Made by a program: the position numbers and the translations under genes. The notes below the pieces were generated by a model. That model did not search any database and was not told where the DNA came from. It was given only the letters and a program-made list of their open reading frames with translations. This document shows, piece by piece, positions 55,890 to 64,000 of a DNA stretch of 64,000 nucleotides. The first letter of the stretch is position 1, and the number at the start of each line of letters is the position of its first letter. The stretch is taken from contig JACGCM010002399.1 in assembly GCA_014058105.1 (NCBI GenBank), forward strand, positions 447,501 to 511,500, written 5' to 3'. This DNA is from Kingdonia uniflora. Taxonomy: Eukaryota > Streptophyta > Magnoliopsida > Ranunculales > Circaeasteraceae.

Positions 55890-56413
55890 TCTCAAAATGA
55901 AGCCTCTACAATCTTATCTGAACTCTATGAAGGTACTTGCGGTACTCATACTGTCGGTAGATCGATGGTCCTTCGAGCCGTCTCCCATGGTTTATTCGGG
56001 CCCAATATGTAGAAGCAAACTGAAGAATACGCCAAACACTGTGACAAATGTCAGTGCCAGCCCATGAAATCCATAGCCTTACACAAGACCTCCATTTCAA
56101 CAAAGTTTATTGGCCATTAAAATGTTGGGCCATCGATCTCATTGGTCCGTTTCCTAAAGCTTTAGGTAGCCGAGAAAATATCCTTGTTGCAACATATAAT
56201 TTTACAAAATGGGTCAAAGCCGTACCTTTGTGTCGAACCACAGAAGAAGAAGTCATCAAATTCTTATGGAAGAACATCATTACACGCTTCGGATTCCCTC
56301 ATATGATTCGATGCAACAATGGTCAACAGTTTGTTGGGAACAAAGTCATTAATTTCCTCAAGAAGTACAATATCATCCTTTCCCCCTCAATGCCTTACTA
56401 CCCACAAGGCAAT
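55890..56413 (+). pseudogene. G2 integrase, interrupted before the catalytic Glu
   Basis: The zinc part is LYEGTCGTHTVGRSMVLRAV...HCDKCQCQPMK. The core reads CWAIDLIGPFPKALGSRENI, WVKAVPLCRTTEEEVIKFLW, FGFPHMIRCNNGQQFVGNKV and SPSMPYYPQGN. The second Asp of the DDE triad (usually DNG) is Asn (CNNG). G3 is inserted exactly after QGN, so the catalytic Glu (GQAE) is no longer joined. 131 codons are open from 56048. Confidence 0.87.
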
Positions 56414-57229
56414 TGTAGGGACCTAACTCCGTTCGGATGTTGAGTCGGTTCTTACAAGGTAGACTCAATCCTCAATCAAAGGGAATATAAAATTAGTCAA
56501 AGATAAGATATAACTAAAGGCAAATACTTGTGTAGAGGCCTGAATGTGACTCTCTACGACCTCTGATGAGGATTTTTAAGAGAGATTATATTACTAAAGA
56601 GTAAATAAGAGGGTTCGAGTACAAATTTTATGGGTGGTAGAAGTTAAATATGGCAAGGCTGGAGGAGATTTTTCTAACCCCCGGTTGGTTTCCCCTCTCC
56701 TCCATTTATAGAAGCATAGGGAGATGAGTCATCAAGCGTGGGTCCAGTTTACATGATTACGTTGTCAGAAAATCTGGCGAGTGACGGGTGCCGGTCTTGT
56801 CAGTACTGTTACTGCTGTATTTATTGGTGATGGCTCTGAACGGCGATGTGGTTGGGCTTGTCACTATAGACGCACGGGCTAATCAATGTGATGCCTTATC
56901 TGATGAGGTAGTTGTCTGTCTTATCTTGCTTCGACCGTGTGATAGTGAGGTCGAAGGATATTTACTGCTAGGACGTTAATCCATTCTCGAAGTTCTGTCT
57001 GGTGAGCTGGCTGTCTGTCTTATCATACTTCGACCGTATGTAGATATGGTCGAAGGATGTATGCTGCAATGTACTGATTCGTTCTCGAAGTTCTCTCCAT
57101 TGTCGAAGGTCCGTTTCTGGAGGATCTCTGAGGAGCCATTTTTAGGGGTTGAGGGGGATTTGATATATTCGAGTATGCTATGAAGTGGGATTTGCCTGTC
57201 TATTCGAAGGCTGCGAGTAGGCTACTACA
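56414..57229 (-). repeat. G3 3' LTR
   Basis: 816 bp. On the minus strand it starts TGTAGTAGCCTACTCGC (same as G2) and ends GGTCCCTACA. TATAAAT lies at 56710-56704 on the minus strand. TCGAAGG-type motifs are frequent (56945-57110). Confidence 0.88.
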
Positions 57230-57484
57230 TTTACCTCCTCTCAGCGAAGGTCTTAAAACCAGGTGGAGAGGTGTTCACTGAGAAAACTGCTTGGTCTTAG
57301 AATCTGGGCGGTTTGACTGTCTTATTTTTTGGGAAATTAGTAAAAGGGGGTTTTCAAGGGATGCAGTTGGTTATAGGGTAATAAATTCATTGAAGCCTAT
57401 AAGTATGGGCTATTATGGGGGTACACTGTATCTTATTCCATCTACAATAGTCTTCTTCTCTGTTTCTATATTCTTAACATTTGG

Positions 57485-57823
57485 ATGGATACAATGCCAA
57501 ACACACAATACCAGAAGAGGATGGTGTTTGCTCAGAACCGTCGAGTAGGGCGAAAGATGGCAAAACTGCATATGAAGTTTTTTGGGCAACACGACCTGAA
57601 CTGGGACATACCGGACCTTGTGAAAGTGGGGCCTGAGAAGCTCTTCAATGGTGACCCATATTCTTATCTTTGGTAATAGTTGACGTTTCAATTTACGACT
57701 GCTGAACGGTGCTATCTCTTTCTGATGGCACTGGCAGAAAGTCTCATTTGTGCTGAGGTGATCATCGAGGAGCAGAATACGGCGAACGAGGTTGGTCCTT
57801 CCGACAATAGGGCTTCGGGTTGA
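57485..57823 (+). pseudogene. G3 antisense region, first open block
   Basis: Antisense to the element. It reads KRMVFAQNRRVGRKMAKLHM, then KFFGQHDLNWDIPDLVKVGP and EKLFNGDPYSYLW, two stops, and TFQFTTAERCYLFLMALAES. A short basic protein of unknown function, nearest to the 3' LTR. I do not recognise the family. Confidence 0.4.
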
Positions 57824-58419
57824 GGGTGGGAATGTTTTAAATTTTTGTAGGTTTCTGTTTTGCAATGTTTGGAGGATGTTGTTTCTGTTCTGTGGGGCTG
57901 TTAGTAAAAATGTAATTTGTCTCTTGAATTTACTATTTGGAATAGACAGAGTACGTTCTTCGTATTTATATTGCTATGTCTGATTGATATTGTAGGCGAA
58001 TGTAAGCGAATACTCTTATAAGCGCGGGGTTCAGTGATGAGCTCGAAGGTAATTATGAACGAAGGTTATTATTATCTGGTTACGACGAGCATAATGAATT
58101 ATAGTCGAAGGTATGATGAAATACTGCTTTGTAATAATCGATGGTTATGATGGTCGAATGCTCGATGTGGGTGATGTGCTCGAATAGAGGTCATCGGGAA
58201 TGAAGTTTGCATGCATGCACCAATGAATCAGTTACGTCTAGGAAGTTGGAGAGGTTGCATGTTGACTTTTCGAGGTTGGAAATGAAAGGTTGTCATTAAT
58301 TTGGTTACAGAAGAGGGAAAGTTGTGGTGGGTTTGCAAGTATCAAAGGAACTGTTGTAGAGATTACTTCTCACCGTTCTGCATATTTTTTTGTTCTTCTT
58401 CTTCGTTACTCGCATTGAA

Positions 58420-58733
58420 ATGGCAGCAGATATTCTCGTTCAAGAGGACCCAGCAGCTGCGAGAGTGAGGCGCATACAGGAGGCCTTGTTGGGGCTGCGA
58501 CAGCGATTTGACCTGGAAGAAGACATTGATACAGAAATGCCGAATCTTTTTGAGATGGAACCCGGAGCTCCAATTCTTGAGATGCCATTAGCATACTGGT
58601 AGAGGATACTGCATATGATGGGGCCGTTCCCCGGTTATCGGATGTCTCTCCTTGAGGGCTTTGCAGTGGATATTATCGACCAAGAAGATGCAGATGCAGC
58701 AGCCGTTGTCGAAGAGCAGCCCGCTAATAGCTA
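58420..58733 (+). pseudogene. G3 antisense region, second open block
   Basis: Reads MAADILVQEDPAAARVRRIQ, EALLGLRQRFDLEEDIDTEM, one stop at 58600 (TAG for Trp or Gln), then MSLLEGFAVDIIDQEDADAA and a TAG at 58732. Acidic and helix-rich. It has its own ATG in good context (gaaatggca), so it may have been a small separate gene or the first exon of the next block. Confidence 0.45.
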
Positions 58734-60019
58734 GGGTCCACTGTAATATGATGGTGCTGTTGATTTCTTTTCCTCTATTTCTATTGTCTCTTGTTTGTTG
58801 GTTTCTGTTGTTTGTTGTTGTATTTTTTTTTGTACGAAGGTTATAATGTTAGTAGCTTTTTGAATGAAAATGGTTTCTTTGAATAACTCGTGTTGTCGAA
58901 CTGTGGGTAATAGTAATAAAGTCTGATATGGAATGGATGATACAGTTTGTCCAAATGTGTAGTTTGTGATGTTCAAAGATAAAAATGGTTTTGTCGAAGG
59001 GAAAAGTAAATTGTGGCGAAGCTAAAAAATTTATCTGCAGGCCTGAGGTTTTTGACTGGTCGAACTGACGACTGTATTTGGTTGAATGTTCAAAACTTTT
59101 GAGTTAAGGGGCGTGCTGGATGTCGAAGGCCAATATATTGAAATGAATTTTGTTGAGGCTAGATGTTGAGGATTGTTCGAGGCGTGAAATGGTCAGGTAC
59201 TCAAGTGCAGGAATGTGTCAAAGATTGAGTTTGATTTGACTAGCTATTCTGATAGCCCAGACGGCTGGTCAGTCAGACTGGTATGAACGCCTGGGGCAAT
59301 GTACAAAAGGTAATGATGTTATTTTTCTCGTATGACGGAAAGAGGTAATGATGTGGCTGTTTGGACTGGACTGTTTGGCTTTGAGTAAGGGAGAAAAAAG
59401 GTTCGAGAAGCTTCGGGTTTTACGAGCAGATGGTAGTAAAGGTGTTGTGCGCACGAGGGAGGTACGAGGGGTAAAGTGGTTAAATGACATTGGAGCCAAA
59501 AAGCCGGGGTAGTGGGGCCGTGATAATGATAGTAGTGAGTAAATCGAAGCGGTTTAAAAAAAATTGAAAGATATATAAGTGAGAGAGGATTAATTACTGT
59601 ATTTCCTTATTGTGAGAATCAAAAGGTTGGGAGGAGAAAACATACGTTATTTTGAACTTGGGGGTTACTGCATCTTTTGTCGGTTTAATCTTGCTCGTTC
59701 AAGGAGAGGGCTGCTAACCACTGGTAAGTCACTTGATCTATGTCATGTTTACTCTGTTTTGTTCCCTGTTTGAGGGGGTGGGTAGGAGATACTGTATTTG
59801 GAGTGAAGAGGTTATTTTTGGGAGTATGGAGGCTTGTTAGAACTGGGTTTCGGCCCAGTCTAGAATTTGGTGAGAGTTTTTTATTTTGGAAGAGTTATTA
59901 TGTCTGATATTTTTGCGGCAGGAGAAATATCTGGAGGGGATAGATAGGACAAGGGTGATAGATACGGGATTATCAAATTTTCCACCCTAATTGCGTGCCT
60001 TTTCTTCTGTAGGAAAAAA
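58734..60019. other. G3 non-coding region with many TCGAAGG motifs
   Basis: It contains frequent tcgaagg/cttcga motifs and pyrimidine tracts near 59990-60015 (ttgcgtgccttttcttctgtag), which could be an acceptor for the block starting at 60020. No protein homology. Confidence 0.4.
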
Positions 60020-62191
60020 ATGCATAACCGTCGGGCTTCAAGGCAGAGATTGGTGGATGAAGAGGTTGACGAGGTCAAAGCCAGTACGTCTGGTCGAGAC
60101 CCAATGGGCGAGGGTAGCGATTTAGAGGTATTAGATGTGGTAACCGAGGCCCCGTTGTCAATGATTCTGCCGGCTGGAGATGATCCGGTCACGAAACGTC
60201 GAAGGATAATAGTGACTAAAGATAGTGATAAAGAGGAAACAGTATGGGGGAAGGGATGTGATGTAGAACCTTCGTGTAGTGGGGTGGGAGATAAAGTGCA
60301 AGGGGGCGATAACGAGGATTCGACTGAGTTGGATGAGGTCGAGGATGCCGTTTCGGCAAAAAATAGGGTTAGGTTAGATCGGTTTGCCGTAAAATTAGAA
60401 CTCTCGAAGGTGGGGGTGCAACTGAGTGTGGCGGGGGTAGGGTTGACCTTCAAATCGGACCCTGGAGAAGGAATTATGGCTTATAGGGGTCAAATTTGAT
60501 TAGGACTGGGGCTTCCTCTTCGGCGACTGGTGAATGAAGTGCTGAATTTCTGGGGGGTAGCTCCGGTGCAGATGAACGGTAATTTTTATGAGATTATGAG
60601 GGTGATAGTGAGGATAAATGCAAAATTGGCTGGTGAGGGTCGAGGTTTAATTAAATGATTCGACATTATCACCCTTTATTCGAGGAAGGCTAGTCAAAAC
60701 CTGGGGACTTATCACATCCAATGTCACCCAGAAAAACCTTGGTTCTTTGATATGTGCACAACAGGCCGGGGGTGGAATAAAGATTTACTGATAGTAAGGG
60801 GTAATTACAAGAATGTAGATAACGATGACCCGTACAAATTATATCATAGGGTATTTAACGGAAGTTAGTTTGTTTTCGAAGGGTTTGTTGTTGATGTGCT
60901 TCTGAAATAAGTGATAACTGTGTTTTTGATTTACTTCTGCAGGTCCGGGAAGTTTATCTTGGAATAATCCGGTGAATTACATTGATACTCTGCTCAAAGC
61001 TAGTGAAGACTAGTTAAATTTGGTGTTTGATATTCTAAAGATCAAGAGGCAAAGGAGAAAAAAGGTAGATTCCTTGCTTCGAGACGTACCTGCTACGCCG
61101 AAGCGATAAAAGAGAAAAAGAGGGGTAGGTATTTCGAAAGAAAAAAAGAAATGGGAGGGGAAGAGTTATCGAGGAACTACCAGTTTATGCCGAGGTCACG
61201 GAGGGGTGCGAAGCAAGCGGCACCAGTGTCCAAGGGGGTGAAGAGGCTTCGATGATGAAAGCAAAATAGGTGTCTTCTCAAGCTGAGAAATAGGAGGGTC
61301 GAGTAGCGCCCGAAGCCCCTAAGGTTCAGCAATCAAAGGATATTTAACGTAAGAGACGTAAGATACTCGGGGAGGATGATACAATGGAGGAAGATGAAGA
61401 AATGACGGAGGCTAAGCGACAGGAGAAGGCTGCGGCGAAGCAGGCTTTGATGGTCGAGCTCTGGGAGGATGACCCTGACGAAGCTTCGAAAGAGATAAAG
61501 AAGCTCATGTCTCAGGTAACTATATATAGCTTCGTGTAGTGGTATTTCAAAGTTTCTTGCAAATTGTTCGAGTTTCGAGGTTCACTGAAATCTTGAGTAT
61601 TTTTAGCAGACAGAAGTCAGGGAGGAGACTTGCAATAAGGCGATGAAGTCGGTAAAGGCTAAGTTGCGACAAGCGAAGAAAAATCTGGATCTTTCTCGTG
61701 GGAAGGAGGCACCATGGGTATCTCAAGTCAGGAAGCTGAAGCAGGATATAGATGTGCTTACAGATTCTTATGATGAGATGCTCAAGCAACAGCGGTCAAG
61801 GTTGGAGCGAGAGTGGTCGGCTAAGCTGAAGGCGTGTAAGAAGGTGAAGGCGGAACAGAAGGTGGGTTTCCAATGGCAGTATGATAAGGAATGCATGGAG
61901 AATATGAGGTTGAAAAATATAATCGATGGTATGGGGTATGATACCGATACGTTGCAGCCTTATCTTGTTTCTCCAGGACTTCTGGAGGGGGATGAATTGC
62001 AGATGAAGGGAGGGGAGGTGAACGTTGTTGAGGAAGTAATTGGGGGAACTGGGGGTGATGTTGAGACTTCTCTTCTTGTAACGCCCATTGGTGGAACTGT
62101 TGATGGTCTGATCGAAGGGTCGCATGAGGCTAGTGAGGTTGGTAGTGCCGAGGCGACTGTGGAGCCAGTAGGTGCAACCATGCCCACATGA
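60020..62191 (+). pseudogene. G3 antisense ORF with 'putative gypsy type transposon' domain and coiled coil
   Basis: Block 1 (60020-60499) is acidic with PVTKRRRIIVTKDSDKEE. After a TGA for Arg or Trp it goes on as LGLPLRRLVNEVLNFWGVAP, VQMNGNFYEIMRVIVRINAK, CHPEKPWFFDMCTTGRGWNK and DLLIVRGNYKNVDNDDPYKL (to 60865). This hydrophobic-helix then W-rich pattern is that of plant 'putative gypsy type transposon' proteins. An intron-like gap (60870-60942, ctgcag at its end) follows. Block 2 (61643-62191, 182 codons open) is a coiled coil (KLRQAKKNLDLSRGKEAPWV, QRSRLEREWSAKLKACKKVK) with a Thr/Gly/Glu tail. The matching parts of G1 are at 48970-46097. Confidence 0.65.
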
Positions 62192-62748
62192 GGTGTTTTG
62201 AGGTAGGATTCACATTTCTTCTTTTGCTGGTGGTGATGTTAAGTTGTAATATTGTGAACGATGTTTGTTGTTTTCTGTTGGTATTGAAACTCAGTAGGGG
62301 GGGCTTTTTTGCTTTTGTTATCTGTTGAACTTCTACGGTTGATGCTGAACATATTGATGCTTGTTTCCTGAACATACTGATTCTGAACTTCTGACTTGAA
62401 ATTTGATTTGCTGATGAATAATGTTATTGTAGTCTGACCTTGAATTGTTGGAATTTGAATGCACATGTTGTTGATTTTGCTTGTTTTGTACTCTTGCTGA
62501 TTGATTTTTGAATTATACTACAATTGTTACTCTGACGGATAATATGTTGAGTGTTATCTGCATTTGATGGCATTATTATGAGTATTTTTGTATTTTTGAA
62601 GTAGAGATTTGATCTGTTCGAAATAGGAAGTTGATATGTTTGATTGACTGTAGTGTGATCGAAGTCTGAAGAGTATCGGAGATATATAGATCGAACTTTG
62701 AATGTTCTGCTGGACATCGAAGGCCAAACCCACAGCGATGTTAAAATT

Positions 62749-62962
62749 TTGAACAACTTCCAAGTCACCTTCGAGTATCAGTCGGGTCGAGGGGACGTGA
62801 TACCTAGAAGAAACCCTAAAATTAACTTATCGCCTCCAACGCATTCCCGAGGGTCCGGTCTTTCGACCATCCTTGCCCCTCGAGTTTGCTCGAATGTTGA
62901 AAACTTGAGCAATTCAAAGTAGCCCCCGAGTATCAATCGGGGAGTGGGTGGACGTGATACCC
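62749..62962. repeat. G3 two-copy repeat, about 156-bp period
   Basis: ttgaacaacttccaagtcac (62749) and ttgagcaattcaaagtagcc (62905) each lead to cgagtatca.tcggg and gacgtgataccy. A tandem repeat near the integrase side of the antisense ORF, comparable in place with the G1 repeats at 36291. Confidence 0.7.
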
Positions 62963-63029
62963 GAGGTAAACCGAGAAAAAAAACTGGACTTCGACGGTTT
63001 CAGAGACAGGACAAAGTATATCTGATTTC

Positions 63030-63990
63030 GATAGGGGTACTGATAATAGGTGGACAACCAAGATAAGTTTTAAATACAAGGAAGGCTTGTTCGCACTCAG
63101 GGGTCCAATTGATCTCAGGGTTGTTTTTCTTTTTTATTTTGTGGGCACCCTGATCGCGTAAGAGGGAAAAAAGCTAAGCACATCGGTCAGATGATTTAGA
63201 AATAAAACGGTTAAGGGTTGTTATCCTACCAGCTACTTTTTGGACATCATTCCAGGTTCGGGGCGAAGGCATGTCTATGAGGCCTCGAATGTGGGTGGGA
63301 TCGATCTCTATCCCACATTTACTGATAAGGTGACCCAAAAATTTTCCGGATGACACACCAAATTGGTACTTATCTGGATTGAGTTTCATATTGTATGTGT
63401 GAAGTATTAAGAAGATTTTTGTTAGGTCTTGGATATGGGTATTCTTATGGAGGCTTTTGCATAACATGTCATCGATATAGACTTTGACTGTCTTGCAAAG
63501 CAAGGGTTTGAACATGGCTGTGACAAGGAGTTAGTAGGTAGCACCGGCATTTTTAAGACCGAAGGGCATTACGTTGAAACAGTAAAGGCCTTGTTCGGTT
63601 ATAAATATAGTTTTAAGTTGATCTTCAAGGAGGAGGGGTACCTGATTGTAACCCGAAGCCGCATCCATCATAGATAGGCGTTCGTGTCCAGAAGTGGCGT
63701 CGAGGAGTGCTGAGATAGTTGAGAGGGGGAAACTGTCCTTCGGTGCATGCTTGCTGAGGTTAGTGAAGTCGATGCAGATTCTGATTTGGCCATTCTTCTT
63801 AGGTACTGCCATGATGTTTGATATCCAGTCTGCGTACTTCACTTCTCTCATAAACCCAGCGGCTATGAGCTTGTCAACTTCAAGGTTCACAACTTCTCGA
63901 AGTCGTGGCGCCAGTATACGTTTCTTTTGTTTTACTGCTTAGGAATAGGGGATGGATCAAGGCGATGGCACGCCAGGTTGGGGTTGACTC
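63030..63990 (-). pseudogene. G3 reverse transcriptase with intact YIDD, running to the window edge
   Basis: The minus strand reads MPGVNPNLACH, then LEVDKLIAAGFMREVKYADW, IMAVPKKNGQIRICIDFTNL, LSMMDAASGYNQVPLLLEDQ (catalytic Asp kept), CFNVMPFGLKNAGATY-stop, KVYIDDMLCKSLHKNTH (YIDD intact, 63479-63468), GKFLGHLISKCGIEIDPTHI, QKVAGRITTLNRFISKSSDR, a stop (TAG for Trp), then WTPECEQAFLVFKTYLGCPP up to about 63030, where RNase H is cut off. Only two or three stops interrupt it, all explained by single base changes. Confidence 0.87.
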
Positions 63991-64000
63991 CGGGCATCTC

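Larger units (their letters stand above)
50663..56413 (+). mobile_element. G2: Tat-type Ty3/gypsy retrotransposon, cut in the integrase by G3
   Basis: The LTR (50663-51351) is followed by TT and the primer site TGGCGCCGTCTGTG (51354). Then come gag, protease with DTGS, reverse transcriptase, RNase H and integrase on the plus strand, up to YYPQGN at 56413, where the LTR of G3 begins. The rest of G2 and its 3' LTR must lie beyond the window. The left flank is ggtag (50658-50662). The same LTR family as G3 (TGTAGTAGCCTACTCGC start). Confidence 0.88.
56414..64000 (-). mobile_element. G3: Tat-type Ty3/gypsy retrotransposon (minus), continues past the window
   Basis: The minus-strand order, from the right, is reverse transcriptase (63990-63174), start of RNase H (63170-63030), a repeat-rich 3' region with an antisense (plus-strand) coding region (62191-57485), the polypurine tract GAGAGGAGGTAAA (57242-57230) and the LTR (57229-56414). 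It sits in the G2 integrase; gcaat (56409-56413) is the candidate target site. Integrase and most of RNase H are absent between 63030 and 62970, an internal deletion. It is of the same LTR family as G2 and is the youngest insertion in the stack. Confidence 0.88.

Overview
The window is AT-rich nuclear DNA of a seed plant, most likely a eudicot. The evidence is plant Ty3/gypsy elements of the Tat type with antisense ORFs, Ty1/copia, CACTA, Harbinger-type and other inverted-repeat elements, together with pieces of plant genes: F-box DUF295, aquaporin, ILR1-like IAA-amino-acid hydrolase, HSP70-8-like, boron transporter, plastidial pyruvate kinase, galactokinase and SEC14. I see no bacterial operons, no rRNA, no CRISPR array and no obvious organellar DNA. 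Names and domains below come from reading translations by eye; no database search was run.

Left part (1-20234) is gene space with many insertions. It holds an aquaporin remnant (+), an F-box/DUF295 pseudogene (-), a 757-bp inverted-repeat element, a likely last exon (-, about 11557-11735) whose 3' flank is split by two nested LTR elements, a copia 3' half (-), the only gene that reads as intact (15294-18066, -, four exons, 192 codons, PRAT/Tim17-like membrane protein), and an ILR1-like exon fragment (+) split by a 461-bp Harbinger-type MITE. In the nested pair, a non-autonomous element on the minus strand (B, 6163-11534) carries a deleted gypsy element on the plus strand (A, 7032-10313); LTRs, primer sites and target duplications can be read for both.

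Right part (20235-64000) is one stack of nested transposons. A large Tat-type gypsy element (G1, +, from 20235 or 20426 to at least 50662) was hit by a 9.4-kb CACTA element (C1, 23839-33257, target duplication ATT) inside its reverse transcriptase and by a 7.7-kb CACTA element (C2, 38350-46096) inside its antisense ORF region. A second Tat element (G2, +, 50663-56413) lies next in or against G1, and a third of the same family (G3, -, 56414 to beyond the window) sits inside the G2 integrase. Removing C1 on paper, keeping one target copy, restores the G1 reading frame; the same holds for C2 and the antisense frame.

The most interesting system is the pair of gene-carrying CACTA elements. C1 holds fragments of at least four unrelated host genes, all on its minus strand: HSP70-8-like, exon 1 of a BOR-type boron transporter, an LRR protein, and three exons of plastidial pyruvate kinase with splice sites still readable. 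C2 holds an exon-skipped galactokinase copy and two SEC14-domain exons, again all on the minus strand. Several captured exons carry stops or frameshifts. The three Tat elements show graded decay of catalytic residues that agrees with the nesting order.
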